A stretch of DNA of 64,000 nt from Tenacibaculum sp. (GTDB taxonomy: Bacteria > Bacteroidota > Bacteroidia > Flavobacteriales > Flavobacteriaceae): NCBI GenBank assembly GCA_022448525.1, contig JAKVCX010000008.1, positions 1 to 64,000 of the forward strand. The letters are read 5' to 3'. A model generated the notes under the pieces. That model had not been told where the DNA came from. It searched no databases and was given only the letters and a program-made list of their open reading frames with translations. Shown piece by piece: positions 1 to 9,254 of the stretch (the first letter of the stretch is position 1; every line of letters starts with the position of its first letter). Made by a program: the position numbers and the translations under genes.

Positions 1-69
1 ACAAGCAAATACAATATGAAAAATTAGCGTGAATGCCATTTGAAGTCTTGCAGCATCTAAATTTTCCAT
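1..69 (-). CDS. cydA: Cytochrome bd ubiquinol oxidase subunit I, N-terminus only (runs off the left edge)
   Basis: The first 23 codons are visible on the minus strand, starting at an ATG at 67-69. The peptide has the ARLQMAFTLIFH pattern that opens CydA, with His18 at the position of the axial haem ligand near the start of transmembrane helix 1. CydA is the quinol-oxidising, haem-carrying subunit of the high-affinity bd oxidase in the inner membrane. Only this fragment can be judged. The identification rests on the short but distinctive N-terminal motif, and the rest of the gene and cydB would lie to the left. Confidence 0.75.
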   Translation of the reverse strand, partial: MENLDAARLQMAFTLIFHIVFAC

Positions 70-148
70 AACAAAATATTTAAAAAGATAGTTCTGTAAA
101 TTTACGAAAATGACGCGATTTTAACTATTAATCGCTCCTAAATTTACT

Positions 149-156
149 TACATTTG
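149..156 (+). promoter_or_regulatory. Bacteroidota -7 promoter box (TACATTTG)
   Basis: The sequence matches TAnnTTTG exactly and sits 24 bases before the ATG at 181. A clear -33 TTG was not seen. It would drive the VCBS-repeat protein gene. Confidence 0.55.
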
Positions 157-180
157 CGGTAAAAAAAATAATTAATTGCT

Positions 181-2700
181 ATGAAACAAATTACAATTCT
201 CTTTTCACTATTTGTTCTAATTACAACGTTAAACGCGCAATCAGAATTTCAAAAAAATATCGTGATTGATGGTTTTTCTTCGGATAAACCTGAACTGATA
301 GAAAGTGCAGATCTTGATGGTGATAATGATTTAGATTTTGTTTTTTATTCGGTTACAGATAGAAAAATTTCTTGGTTTGAAAATCTTGATGGAAAAGGGC
401 AGACAGAAGCTCAAAAAGTGATCAGTGAAAATAGAGTTTTTCAAGTTAGCGAGATGCGTATTGTTGATTTTGATAAGGATGGAGACAATGACATTGTGAT
501 TAACACTAATGATGTTTATGGAGATAACGAAACTCCAATTTTAGTTTGGTATGAGAATCTTGATGGAAAAGGAGATTTTAGTTTAGAGCAGACCATTCTA
601 AAAACTGAAAATGGTGAGTGGTATACCATTGATGCTTTTGAATTTGGTGATATTGATAAGGATAATGACTTAGATCTAATTGTTTCGCTTTCAAATAAAA
701 AAATATTTTGGTATCAAAATACCAATGGAAATGGAAGCTTTGGTGAACCAATACTAGTTAGCTCTAATATAGAAATATCACAATTGTTCGTACTTGATAT
801 GAACAATGATACCAATAACGATATTTTATTCTTTTCCCGAAGTGAAGCTGAACTTGGATTTTTTAATAATTACGAAGGAAATGGAAATTTCATTCGTCAG
901 AATTATACATTTTCTGATGGAAACGAGAAAAAAATCAGATACCTTTATCCAGCCGACATTGATGGTGATTCTTATGTTGATTTAGTTGTCAAGGATGAAA
1001 TCGAAGGCACACATATTTCTTGGTATAAGAATTTTGAGAACAATAATAATTTTACTTCAAAAAAGAAAATAGCATCTGCCTCAACATCAGCCACTACATC
1101 GTTTATTATAGCAAAAGATATAAATGGAGATACTTATACAGATGTTGTATCCGTAGAACCAGTTTTTGGTGGGTTTGCAAAAACAAAAATTCGTTGGCAC
1201 AAGAATGATGGACTAGGTAATTTTAATGAGACTTTTCAAACATCAACAGAATTTCAAAAAAGCATAAGTGACATCAGTATCGGTGATTTTAATGGTGATG
1301 ACAATGTAGATATTATAGCTGCTTTCTTCGATGAAAGTATAATCACATGGTATAAAAATGAGAACAATGAAGGTAATTTTAGTCTTGGTGATAATTTGAC
1401 CACACGAATAAATTACAACAGCTTTTCTATTTCTCTTGATTTTGATAAAGATGGAGACATTGATTTATTTACGCATAATGTTTGGTTTGAAAACGTAAAT
1501 GCGAACTTTACACCTAGAGAGACGAACTTACCTTGTACTTTCCAATATAGACAAGCTTTTGCCGACATTGATAGAGATGGAGATAAAGATTATGTTGCAA
1601 TTGATGAATCACCAAATTACAGTAGTGATCTTGTTTGGTTTAAGAATTTAAATGGAAGAGGTGAGTATAGCGAGAGAATTGTGATAGCAAAAAGTGATGA
1701 TATAGAGAATGCTAAAGCAATTGCTGTCGGAGATGTGGATGATGATGGAGATCAAGATATTGTTGCTACATACAAAGGTTCTGGAAGCATTTCTAATCAA
1801 AAATTAGTTTGGTTTGAAAATACCGATGGTCAGGGTACATTTACTTCACAAAAAGTTCTTAGAGATAATTATCTTTTTGAGAATAATCCAATTCATATTT
1901 TAGATGTAGATGGTGATGATGATAATGATATTGTTTTTATCGGGTCATCTAAAATTTTGTGGCTGGAAAAAGTGGCAGTGGACGGTTATTTTAGTTCAGT
2001 AACAAAAGTTCTCGAAAGTCAAGATGGAAGAAGAGTTAGATTCTTTGATTTGAATGGAGATGGACTGAAAGATTTAATATATACATACCATACTTCTTTG
2101 GTAAAGGTAGTTTGGAAAAAGAATGAAGGAAATGGAGTTTTCAGTGAAAGAAAAACAATTACTCCTAATTACAATAACTACCTTTATTTTGATTTAGGTG
2201 ATTTTGATGATGATGGGGATTTGGACGTAATATATACTGTTTCAGATAGTAGAATTATAGCAATTAAAGAAAATAAGGGAACAGGAAGTTTTGAAACAAG
2301 TTTGACTTTTGTGGATGAAAATATAAAGGACCCTTCCTATTTAACAATGACAGATATTAATGGAGATGGTGATTTAGATATTTTAGTGAGTTTTCATTTT
2401 GGGCAATTGACTTGGTATGAAAATAAAAGAAAATCTTTATCTGTTTTTGATGAAACTAATAATACTAACTATAGAATTTATCCAAATCCAATTAAAGATA
2501 TATTACATATAAATAATCTTAATTCTCAAGAAATAAAGGTATTTGTATACACATTGAATGGTCGTTTGATTTTAGAAAAAAACTTTTCCAATCTGAATAA
2601 AAATATTGAGTTAGACTTGAGTATCTTAAAAACAAGTTTATATGCAATTAAGGCTATTGGAAATAACGATAATCTTAATTTTAAAATACTTAAAAAATAG
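181..2700 (+). CDS. Secreted VCBS/FG-GAP repeat protein with type IX secretion sorting tail
   Basis: The 839-residue protein starts with a signal peptide (residues 1 to about 19, ending NAQ). The body holds about 14 calcium-binding loops of the D-x-[DN]-x-D-x-x-D kind (for example DIDKDNDLDLI and DINGDGDLDIL). They alternate with W[YF]xN strands, the layout of a seven-bladed FG-GAP/VCBS beta-propeller. The last 80 residues, from RIYPNP onward, form a type A T9SS C-terminal sorting domain. The protein is therefore expected to cross the outer membrane and be attached to the surface or released. Its binding target cannot be told from sequence. It is a single-gene unit with its own -7 box and a shared terminator at its end. 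Confidence 0.85.
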   Translation: MKQITILFSLFVLITTLNAQSEFQKNIVIDGFSSDKPELIESADLDGDNDLDFVFYSVTDRKISWFENLDGKGQTEAQKVISENRVFQVSEMRIVDFDKDGDNDIVINTNDVYGDNETPILVWYENLDGKGDFSLEQTILKTENGEWYTIDAFEFGDIDKDNDLDLIVSLSNKKIFWYQNTNGNGSFGEPILVSSNIEISQLFVLDMNNDTNNDILFFSRSEAELGFFNNYEGNGNFIRQNYTFSDGNEKKIRYLYPADIDGDSYVDLVVKDEIEGTHISWYKNFENNNNFTSKKKIASASTSATTSFIIAKDINGDTYTDVVSVEPVFGGFAKTKIRWHKNDGLGNFNETFQTSTEFQKSISDISIGDFNGDDNVDIIAAFFDESIITWYKNENNEGNFSLGDNLTTRINYNSFSISLDFDKDGDIDLFTHNVWFENVNANFTPRETNLPCTFQYRQAFADIDRDGDKDYVAIDESPNYSSDLVWFKNLNGRGEYSERIVIAKSDDIENAKAIAVGDVDDDGDQDIVATYKGSGSISNQKLVWFENTDGQGTFTSQKVLRDNYLFENNPIHILDVDGDDDNDIVFIGSSKILWLEKVAVDGYFSSVTKVLESQDGRRVRFFDLNGDGLKDLIYTYHTSLVKVVWKKNEGNGVFSERKTITPNYNNYLYFDLGDFDDDGDLDVIYTVSDSRIIAIKENKGTGSFETSLTFVDENIKDPSYLTMTDINGDGDLDILVSFHFGQLTWYENKRKSLSVFDETNNTNYRIYPNPIKDILHINNLNSQEIKVFVYTLNGRLILEKNFSNLNKNIELDLSILKTSLYAIKAIGNNDNLNFKILKK

Positions 2701-2718
2701 GGTTTAATGACCCTATTT
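2695..2718. terminator. Bidirectional hairpin shared by the VCBS gene and tex
   Basis: A 9-bp perfect stem (2695-2703 with 2710-2718) and a 6-base loop sit across the convergent gene ends. The left arm contains the stop codon of the VCBS gene and the right arm contains the stop codon of tex, so both genes code into the hairpin. An A-run on the left gives a U-tract for the minus transcript; the plus-direction U-tract is only UUU. Confidence 0.6.
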
Positions 2719-4833
2719 CATGCTCAATTGTATGCGTTTTCTAGCTAAATCTATTTCTAAAACTTTAACTTGAACCTGTTGCTGTAAACGAACTATTTTA
2801 TTGATGTCTTCAACAAAAGTATCGGACAAATTTGAGATGTGAACTAAACCGCTTTCTTTGATTCCAATATCAACAAAACATCCAAAATTTGTAATGTTAT
2901 TTACGATACCGGGAAGTACCATTCCGATTCTTAAATCGTCGATGGTTTTTACTTCCTCACTAAATGAAAAAGCTTTGGCTTTTTCACGCGGATCTAAACC
3001 TGGTTTTTCCAGTTCTTTTACAATGTCTTTTAGCGTAGGCAAACCAAAATCGGAAGTAACATATTTGTTCAGTTGAATTTCTTTTAATTGCTTTGTGTTA
3101 CCAATTAAATCTTCTGTTTTTAACCGTAGATCTTTAGCTATGTTTTTTACCAAAGAATAACTCTCTGGATGAACGCTTGAATCGTCTAAAGGATTTGCAC
3201 CTCGTTTAACTCTTAAAAATCCCGCAGATTGCTCAAAAGCCTTTCCTCCTAAACGAGCTACTTTTTTAATGTCGTTACGTGTTTTGAAGACACCATTTTG
3301 ATTTCTATGATTTACGATGTTTTCCGCTAATTTTGGTCCAATTCCAGAAACATAACTCAACAAAGAAGCACTTGCGGTATTAATATTTACACCAACTTTA
3401 TTTACACAATGTTGAACTACGGTATCTAAAGATTTTTTTAACTGATTTTGATCCACGTCATGTTGATATTGACCAACACCAATTGATTTCGGATCTATTT
3501 TAACTAATTCCGCTAAAGGATCTGCTAAACGTCTTCCGATTGAAACTGCACCACGAACAGTTACATCTTCATTAGGAAATTCGTCTCTTGCAATTTTAGA
3601 AGCTGAGTATATAGATGCTCCAGCTTCATTTACCACAAAGATTTCAAGATTTTTTGTGATGGCAATATTCTTTACAAATCGCTCTGTTTCTCGTGAAGCT
3701 GTTCCGTTTCCAATCGAAATAGCTTCGATATTATATTTTTTAATTAAGTGTTCAATGGTATAAGCTGACTCTGTAGTTTTGTTTTGAGGAGCGTTTGGGT
3801 AAATAGCGGTGTTATGCAATAACTCTCCTTGTTCACTCAAACAAACCACTTTACAACCTGTTCTATACCCAGGATCAATAGCTAAAATTCTTTTTTCTCC
3901 TAAAGGAGCTCCTAATAAGAGTTGTTCAAGGTTATTTTTAAATACTGTAATCGCAGATTCGTCGGCCTTTTCTTTAGCAACATTCATTGCTTCAGTAGTT
4001 AAAGAAGGTAATAATAAACGCTTGTAGCTATCGTCAATTGCCAATTGAATTTCAGCACCACATTCATTATTACTTCGAATCAATTTACGATCTACTTTTT
4101 CTAAGACACGATCGTCGTCAATTTCAACCTTAACTCTAATAATTCCTTCTTTTTCTCCTCTTAAAATTGCTAATAAACGATGCGAAGGAATTCTACTTAA
4201 ATTTTCAGACCAATCGAAATAATCTTTAAATTTTTGAGCATTTTCATCATCTTTTTTCGTTTTTACAACTTTGGTAACAATTGTAGAAAAGCGTTCTAAT
4301 TCTCTACGGATTAAATTACGGATATCCGGTCGTTCATTAATCCATTCAGCAATAATATGTCTAGCACCTTCTAGAGCTTTATCTTCATTTTCAACCTTGT
4401 CATTTACATACTTAGAAGCTATATAATCCAAATCATCAGATTTCTGACTCATAATGATTTTTGCTAATGGTTCTAATCCATTATTTCTGGCAGTTTCGGC
4501 CTTTGTTTTACGCTTCTTCTTATACGGTAAGTAAATATCTTCTAAAGCCGTTAAATCTTGTGCATTCTCAACTTTTGATTGTAATTCTTGAGTAAGTACT
4601 TCCTGTTCTTCTAACGCTTTAAGAATAGCTTTCCTTCTTTTCTCTAGGGTTTCAAAAGCTTCTTTTAATGCTACAATTTCTCCAATTTCAACTTCATCTA
4701 AATTTCCAGTTCGTTCCTTACGATAACGAGCAATAAACGGAATTGTGCAATCTTCATTCAACAATTCAACCGTATTTTGAATACTTTTTTGAGTGTAAGA
4801 AGTTTTTGAGGATATATATGAAATTAGCTGCAT
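2713..4833 (-). CDS. tex: Tex-family RNA-binding transcription accessory protein
   Basis: The 706-residue protein matches Tex over its full expected length. An N-terminal helical region is followed by a YqgF/RNase H-like domain (about 315-440, with the ILAIDPGYRTGCKV strand). Next come helix-hairpin-helix segments (about 480-545, including VSGIGPKLAENIV) and a C-terminal S1 domain (about 635-706, with GMVLPGIVNNITNFGCFVDIG). Tex binds nucleic acid and associates with transcription and translation in the cytoplasm. It is monocistronic on the minus strand, and the start ATG at 4831-4833 is the natural choice. Confidence 0.95.
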   Translation of the reverse strand: MQLISYISSKTSYTQKSIQNTVELLNEDCTIPFIARYRKERTGNLDEVEIGEIVALKEAFETLEKRRKAILKALEEQEVLTQELQSKVENAQDLTALEDIYLPYKKKRKTKAETARNNGLEPLAKIIMSQKSDDLDYIASKYVNDKVENEDKALEGARHIIAEWINERPDIRNLIRRELERFSTIVTKVVKTKKDDENAQKFKDYFDWSENLSRIPSHRLLAILRGEKEGIIRVKVEIDDDRVLEKVDRKLIRSNNECGAEIQLAIDDSYKRLLLPSLTTEAMNVAKEKADESAITVFKNNLEQLLLGAPLGEKRILAIDPGYRTGCKVVCLSEQGELLHNTAIYPNAPQNKTTESAYTIEHLIKKYNIEAISIGNGTASRETERFVKNIAITKNLEIFVVNEAGASIYSASKIARDEFPNEDVTVRGAVSIGRRLADPLAELVKIDPKSIGVGQYQHDVDQNQLKKSLDTVVQHCVNKVGVNINTASASLLSYVSGIGPKLAENIVNHRNQNGVFKTRNDIKKVARLGGKAFEQSAGFLRVKRGANPLDDSSVHPESYSLVKNIAKDLRLKTEDLIGNTKQLKEIQLNKYVTSDFGLPTLKDIVKELEKPGLDPREKAKAFSFSEEVKTIDDLRIGMVLPGIVNNITNFGCFVDIGIKESGLVHISNLSDTFVEDINKIVRLQQQVQVKVLEIDLARKRIQLSMK

Positions 4834-5022
4834 TGACAGTACGTATTTTAAAAATGAATTTAGAGTTACAAAGAAACAAAAAAGAAGGATTTTAATATTC
4901 CTTTTTCTCTCATGTTTATAAATAATACATTCTTACTCGAATTACTTATACTCATGGTAAACTATGAAAATTGAAGGAAAGAATAAACTAAATTCAACCT
5001 ATTAACCTTAAAATTCAATACC

Positions 5023-6090
5023 ATGAGTCATGTTTATAGTCCGTCAAGGCACATAGAGAAAAAAGAAACTGTATCTAATCAAAAAATGAAAGAGATTATG
5101 AATGAAAGAAGATGGCAGTATGTTGATGTTGGAATATCGGATGAAGTATTAAAAGAGAATTTTGATTTTTTGAATGATGCAGTCGTAATTCGTTCTGGAG
5201 CAGAAGGAATTCCTTTAATGACAACTACGGGAATTTATGGTCCGATAAAACCTTATGAAAAAGTACGTTTAGAACAAGGCAAGGGGAAAGGCGCAGTAGT
5301 GAAAGTTGAAGAAAAATATTCTGAAGAATATTCTTTGTTGGATGAATTAAAAGAAAGAAGAATTCATGCAAAAACTCCAAAGGAAGGTAATGCATTAAAA
5401 GTTCAGGCAAAATGGATAAGTGGAAAAGATGGTGGAGGTTTACCATCTGTGGGAAGTTCAGCAAACGTTTTTGGAGCAACAGGATCACTACTAGTTAATG
5501 AAACGGAGATTGATTTTCCTGTTTTAGACATTTATCATGAAGATTTTGATGAAACGTTAAAGTATTATGGAGCTAAAATTTTAAAACCAGGAGAATCTTT
5601 TCACATGGGATATGATAAACCGTTATTTGGAATGGAATACGATACGAGTTTACCAGGATATATTCAAGATTATGTAATGAAATCTTACGGTGGAGGTGGA
5701 TTATTTGTTGAGCATCATCCGTTTCCACATATTTGGTTTCCAAATCCTACAGAAGATGAAAAATCAACTAATATTTGTCGCGTATTACTAGGTCGAATCA
5801 TAGAAAGTAAAGAAGAGCAAGAAAGAGACGATAGAGAAAGTTGGGAAGAGAATAAATGTCCAGAAAGACATGGGAATAAAAAGAAACCTGAATATCATTT
5901 CACTGTTTTCAGATTTCCATCAAACGGTCATGCAATTGCTGTTGATGAATGTTGTATTCATAATGATAGTTTTTGTAATGGAAAACAGGTGGTGTTTTTG
6001 GCAAATACAGATGCCAATACAGTAGCTTTGAGAGAAACAGCTCCATTTAAAAACCTTAGAATTTCAGAACAGGAAAGTCCGCATAGATAA
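5023..6090 (+). CDS. Unrecognised conserved-looking 355-residue cytoplasmic protein
   Basis: I do not recognise this family. The protein has no signal peptide and no transmembrane segment. It contains a Gly-rich stretch (137-159), a second one followed by a His cluster (222-236, GGGGLFVEHHPFPHIWF), a charged helix (262-276) and a Cys/His-rich end (C279, H303, C310, C311, H313, C318). The alternation of short strands with clustered His suggests a beta-rich fold that could bind a metal, perhaps cupin-like, but this is inference. The long ORF, strong terminator and normal codon use make it a real gene. It stands alone between tex and the three-paralogue cluster. Confidence 0.8.
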   Translation: MSHVYSPSRHIEKKETVSNQKMKEIMNERRWQYVDVGISDEVLKENFDFLNDAVVIRSGAEGIPLMTTTGIYGPIKPYEKVRLEQGKGKGAVVKVEEKYSEEYSLLDELKERRIHAKTPKEGNALKVQAKWISGKDGGGLPSVGSSANVFGATGSLLVNETEIDFPVLDIYHEDFDETLKYYGAKILKPGESFHMGYDKPLFGMEYDTSLPGYIQDYVMKSYGGGGLFVEHHPFPHIWFPNPTEDEKSTNICRVLLGRIIESKEEQERDDRESWEENKCPERHGNKKKPEYHFTVFRFPSNGHAIAVDECCIHNDSFCNGKQVVFLANTDANTVALRETAPFKNLRISEQESPHR

Positions 6091-6094
6091 AAAT

Positions 6095-6134
6095 ATAAAG
6101 AAGTCTAGAAAGTTAAATTTCTAGACTTCTTTAT
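6095..6134. terminator. Strong bidirectional terminator hairpin
   Basis: A 17-bp perfect stem (6095-6111 with 6118-6134) with a 6-base loop lies between two convergent genes. It has a T-rich run on each strand after the stem, so it can end transcription from both the gene ending at 6090 and the one ending at 6154. Confidence 0.85.
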
Positions 6135-6153
6135 TTCTGTATTTTTTATCTTA

Positions 6154-7602
6154 TTATTTAGTAAATTTTGTCAAATAATAAGTGTTTGTTTTAGGGTCCA
6201 TATCTCCTTTAATAAAGAAATCTTTATATGGGAATATAGTTTTAGCAACTTCACTTTTAGTATGGTGTTTATCGATCTTGTCAAAAAGATGTTCAGGAAC
6301 TTCTTTATCTGGAGAATGCTCAAAATTTTGGTTGAAAACACCTTCGATTCTAGTTGATTTTGTATTCGAGAAAGAATTATAAGCAAACATAGTTGGGTTA
6401 AAGAAAAAACTAACGTTTCCAACACTTCCCATAGGAATTCCACCAAATCCTCCACCCATCATGAAGCCACCGCCTCCACGATGTTGTTGCACATATCCAC
6501 CAATTGTAAATAAGTAATCTTCGGCAACTTTTATTACTGATATTCCAATATATTCAGAGCTAATTTTACGTAAAAATTTCTTTGTTTTTTCTAACTCACG
6601 ATAGTTATTGTAAAAAGCTCCTTCTTGAATAATCGGAGTGTTTTTAAATGTTATCTTTTCATCTTTATTAACTGCATATTCTTTAATAAATTCACCTGAA
6701 TCATAATCTAAAATATGCATTGAAAAAACCTCTTTATTACCCGCAACTTGAAAAATATACTTGTCATAAATAAAAGAGTTAGTCTTCTTTCTAAATGATT
6801 TAATATCAGCTAATGGTTTTTCTATATGTTTCATTGACGATTTTTTACTGTCAATATCAATAGTTAAAACCTGAGTTTTTTTCTTGTTTTGATCTAAGGA
6901 AATTAAGATTTCATTTTCTCTAACATACATCTTGGTTAAAGCAGAAACAGATTCGATAGAGTTTGGTAGATCTTTTTCAAACTTATTTACTTTATCGGCA
7001 TTAACTAATAATGTTGCTATTTTCACAGCTTTACCTGCTTTCCCAGCAATTAGAGTACTTTCCAATTCTATCTGATTTCTCTCAGGAGTTCCATCTTCAG
7101 CGAAACTATATAAAAAGATACCTCCGGAAACTTTATTAGCTGTTAAAAAATAAAGTTTGTTAGTTGGAGCAATGGTTTGGATGAAATGCTCATATTTTGG
7201 AAGTTTAAATTCCGTATGACTTGTAGATTTCGAAGAGTAGGAGAAATTAATAGAAGTAAATTTATTTTTGTCTGTATTAGACATGAAAATCCTATAGTTT
7301 TCACCATGAATATCTGCTCCTAAAAACACTTTGTATTTTCTTTTCTTTGTTTCCGAAGCTAATTTATCGATTACTTGAAATTGCTGATTTAATTTATATC
7401 CGTAAACGTTTTTCGCATCTGCAATAAATATTACTGAATTCCCATTCTCTTTATTAACAATTGGAATAACATCTTTAATTTCTGTTGAGTTTTCTTTTAA
7501 TACGTTTCTGAAATTAGCAATTTGATCTTGAGAATAACCGGCATAAAAGGTTATCAAAAATACTAACAGGCATAACCGATTTAGCATATTTTTTCTTTTC
7601 AT
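6154..7602 (-). CDS. Secreted protein of unknown function, paralogue A of a three-gene family
   Basis: The 482-residue protein starts with a signal peptide ending near YSQ (about residue 25). It is clearly related to the products at 7655-9235 and 10195-11664. Shared features are an N-terminal FIxDxKNxYGY motif, a KxYxRxN segment, a TQxLxxDxxxK strand, KK(T/S)NSF, and a block reading K(K/Q)FLRK...IGI...TIGG. After TIGG this copy has a Gly/Met-rich loop (374-393). The many regular strands suggest a beta-propeller-like extracytoplasmic protein, but I know no function. There is no lipobox and no T9SS tail, so it is probably periplasmic or surface associated. Confidence 0.8.
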   Translation of the reverse strand: MKRKNMLNRLCLLVFLITFYAGYSQDQIANFRNVLKENSTEIKDVIPIVNKENGNSVIFIADAKNVYGYKLNQQFQVIDKLASETKKRKYKVFLGADIHGENYRIFMSNTDKNKFTSINFSYSSKSTSHTEFKLPKYEHFIQTIAPTNKLYFLTANKVSGGIFLYSFAEDGTPERNQIELESTLIAGKAGKAVKIATLLVNADKVNKFEKDLPNSIESVSALTKMYVRENEILISLDQNKKKTQVLTIDIDSKKSSMKHIEKPLADIKSFRKKTNSFIYDKYIFQVAGNKEVFSMHILDYDSGEFIKEYAVNKDEKITFKNTPIIQEGAFYNNYRELEKTKKFLRKISSEYIGISVIKVAEDYLFTIGGYVQQHRGGGGFMMGGGFGGIPMGSVGNVSFFFNPTMFAYNSFSNTKSTRIEGVFNQNFEHSPDKEVPEHLFDKIDKHHTKSEVAKTIFPYKDFFIKGDMDPKTNTYYLTKFTK

Positions 7603-7631
7603 AAGAATTAGATTTTGAATTTTTCCAGCGG

Positions 7632-7639
7632 CAAATATA
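7632..7639 (-). promoter_or_regulatory. -7 promoter box (TATATTTG) for paralogue A
   Basis: This exact TAnnTTTG match on the minus strand lies 29 bases upstream of the ATG at 7602. It shows that paralogue A can be transcribed on its own, apart from paralogue B. Confidence 0.5.
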
Positions 7640-7654
7640 GAAACTTAATTTTTT

Positions 7655-9235
7655 CTAGTTTAACTTATAAAAGTAGTAAGCTTTAAAGTTACTCGAATAA
7701 AAACCTAATATTGTTTCATTACCAATATTAAATACATTAATAGCTTCTTGTTTTCTTATGACTTCTGTGTTGTTGTAAATATCTTCAGATTTCTTTGTTT
7801 TTTCAATGAATTTATAATCTTGTATTTTATCATAAATATTTTTTTCAACATCTCCTTCTATATGATTAAAGTTATCATCGAACAAACACTTTATGTGGAC
7901 TGACTTATTTTTTAAGTAGGCTCCGAAAGAAGAAGTTGTTGAGTTTGAATATATTGGACCTGCGGCAATACCCCATCCAGCTACTGTAAGTCCTCCACCA
8001 ATTATTCCAACAGGGAAGGTTCCTGAAGTTACAAGCTTTCTTCCTCCGATTGTTATTTCATATCCTCGATCATTTTTGTAAGCGGAAATTCCAATTTTTG
8101 ATGAAGTTATTTTACGTAAAAACTGCTTAGTTTTTTCTAGTTCTCTGTATTGTTTGAAATCACCTCCTTTTTGAATTATTGGAGTGTTGCTAAACGTTAT
8201 AGGCTCATTATTTTCAATGCTAAACTCTTTCAATAAAGCCTTTTTTTCTAGATTATAAACATTAAAAACTAATTTCTTTTTTGTTGAAGTTATTGTAAAT
8301 AAAAGATTGTCAATAAAAAAAGAATTTGATTTTTTATCCATCTTTTTTGTATCAAATAGTGGCTTCCTTATTTTTTCATATTTATACTTACCTTTATTAA
8401 GGTCGAGATACAAAATTTGAGTGTAAAATTTATTCTTATCGAAAGTTAGAACAACATCATTTTTTCGAATATATAACTTGCTTAGTTTTGATGAAGTTTC
8501 AACAGAAATAGGAGATGTTTGCTTTCTTTTTACATTTGTAGATAACAATCCATATTCTACATTTGTATCATAGGATTCTTCACTTACTTTCGTTAATTCA
8601 AATGCAATATTTTTAATTTCTCTATGTTCCGGGTTAGAATAATCAGGAATTAACTTTTTTAAAGAGATATCTTTATCTTTTGTTATCAAGAATTTTTCAT
8701 TTTTAAAATCAAACTTTAACAAATCGTTTGATCCATTTATTTCATAATTCTGTGAGACAATATTGTACGAATCTCTGTCTAGAAATAATAAGTGCACTTT
8801 ATTCGCTCTACTTACACTTTGCAAGAAGATTAATTTTTTAGCATTAAAAGTATCTTCCGAAAAAGAGGTTTTACCGGTAGAAAAATTAAAAGTAATTATA
8901 GCGAATTTACTTTTGTTCTTATCTGAAACGATGATTTTGAAAATATTATCAGAATCATACATTTTTCCTAATACTAAACTATATTTTTTGCTCTTATTAT
9001 CCAGTAAAAGCTTTGACTTCAGATTAAAGTTTTGGTCTAATAAAAATCCATAGATTCTTTTCTTTTCAATCAAGAAGGTCCCAATATTCTCAGTATTTTT
9101 ATTAAAAACAGAAAAAGACTCGAGAATGTTTGAGTTGTTGTTTTTTAAGGTGTTTATGAAAGACCCAATTTCTTCTTGTGATAAACTAAAGAAATGAATT
9201 GAGACTAATAGAAATGTAAATACTTTTTTTTGCAT
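7655..9235 (-). CDS. Secreted protein of unknown function, paralogue B
   Basis: The protein has 526 residues from the ATG at 9233-9235. An in-frame TTG four codons upstream lies inside the promoter box and is unlikely to be used. A signal peptide (MQKKVFTFLLVSIHFFSLSQ) is followed by the family pattern of paralogues A and C: KRIYGFLLDQN, KLYIRKND, FYTQILYLDLNKG, KKSNSFF and the KQFLRK...IGI...TIGG block. The loop after TIGG is Gly/Ala-rich and hydrophobic (GIIGGGLTVAGWGIAAG) and could touch a membrane. It is longer than its paralogues because of insertions near residues 215-240. The function is unknown. Confidence 0.8.
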   Translation of the reverse strand: MQKKVFTFLLVSIHFFSLSQEEIGSFINTLKNNNSNILESFSVFNKNTENIGTFLIEKKRIYGFLLDQNFNLKSKLLLDNKSKKYSLVLGKMYDSDNIFKIIVSDKNKSKFAIITFNFSTGKTSFSEDTFNAKKLIFLQSVSRANKVHLLFLDRDSYNIVSQNYEINGSNDLLKFDFKNEKFLITKDKDISLKKLIPDYSNPEHREIKNIAFELTKVSEESYDTNVEYGLLSTNVKRKQTSPISVETSSKLSKLYIRKNDVVLTFDKNKFYTQILYLDLNKGKYKYEKIRKPLFDTKKMDKKSNSFFIDNLLFTITSTKKKLVFNVYNLEKKALLKEFSIENNEPITFSNTPIIQKGGDFKQYRELEKTKQFLRKITSSKIGISAYKNDRGYEITIGGRKLVTSGTFPVGIIGGGLTVAGWGIAAGPIYSNSTTSSFGAYLKNKSVHIKCLFDDNFNHIEGDVEKNIYDKIQDYKFIEKTKKSEDIYNNTEVIRKQEAINVFNIGNETILGFYSSNFKAYYFYKLN

Positions 9236-9244
9236 TTTTTTTGG

Positions 9245-9252
9245 CAAAAGTA
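9245..9252 (-). promoter_or_regulatory. -7 promoter box (TACTTTTG) almost touching the start codon of paralogue B
   Basis: This exact TAnnTTTG match ends 9 bases before the ATG at 9235, so the expected transcript leader is only about five bases. It overlaps the stop region of the upstream HDAC gene. Confidence 0.5.
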
Positions 9253-9254
9253 AA

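Noticed and set aside
300..2450. Repeated Asp-rich motifs in the VCBS gene as tandem DNA repeats
   Set aside because: Similarity is at the level of short protein motifs with irregular spacing; the DNA is not a tandem array.
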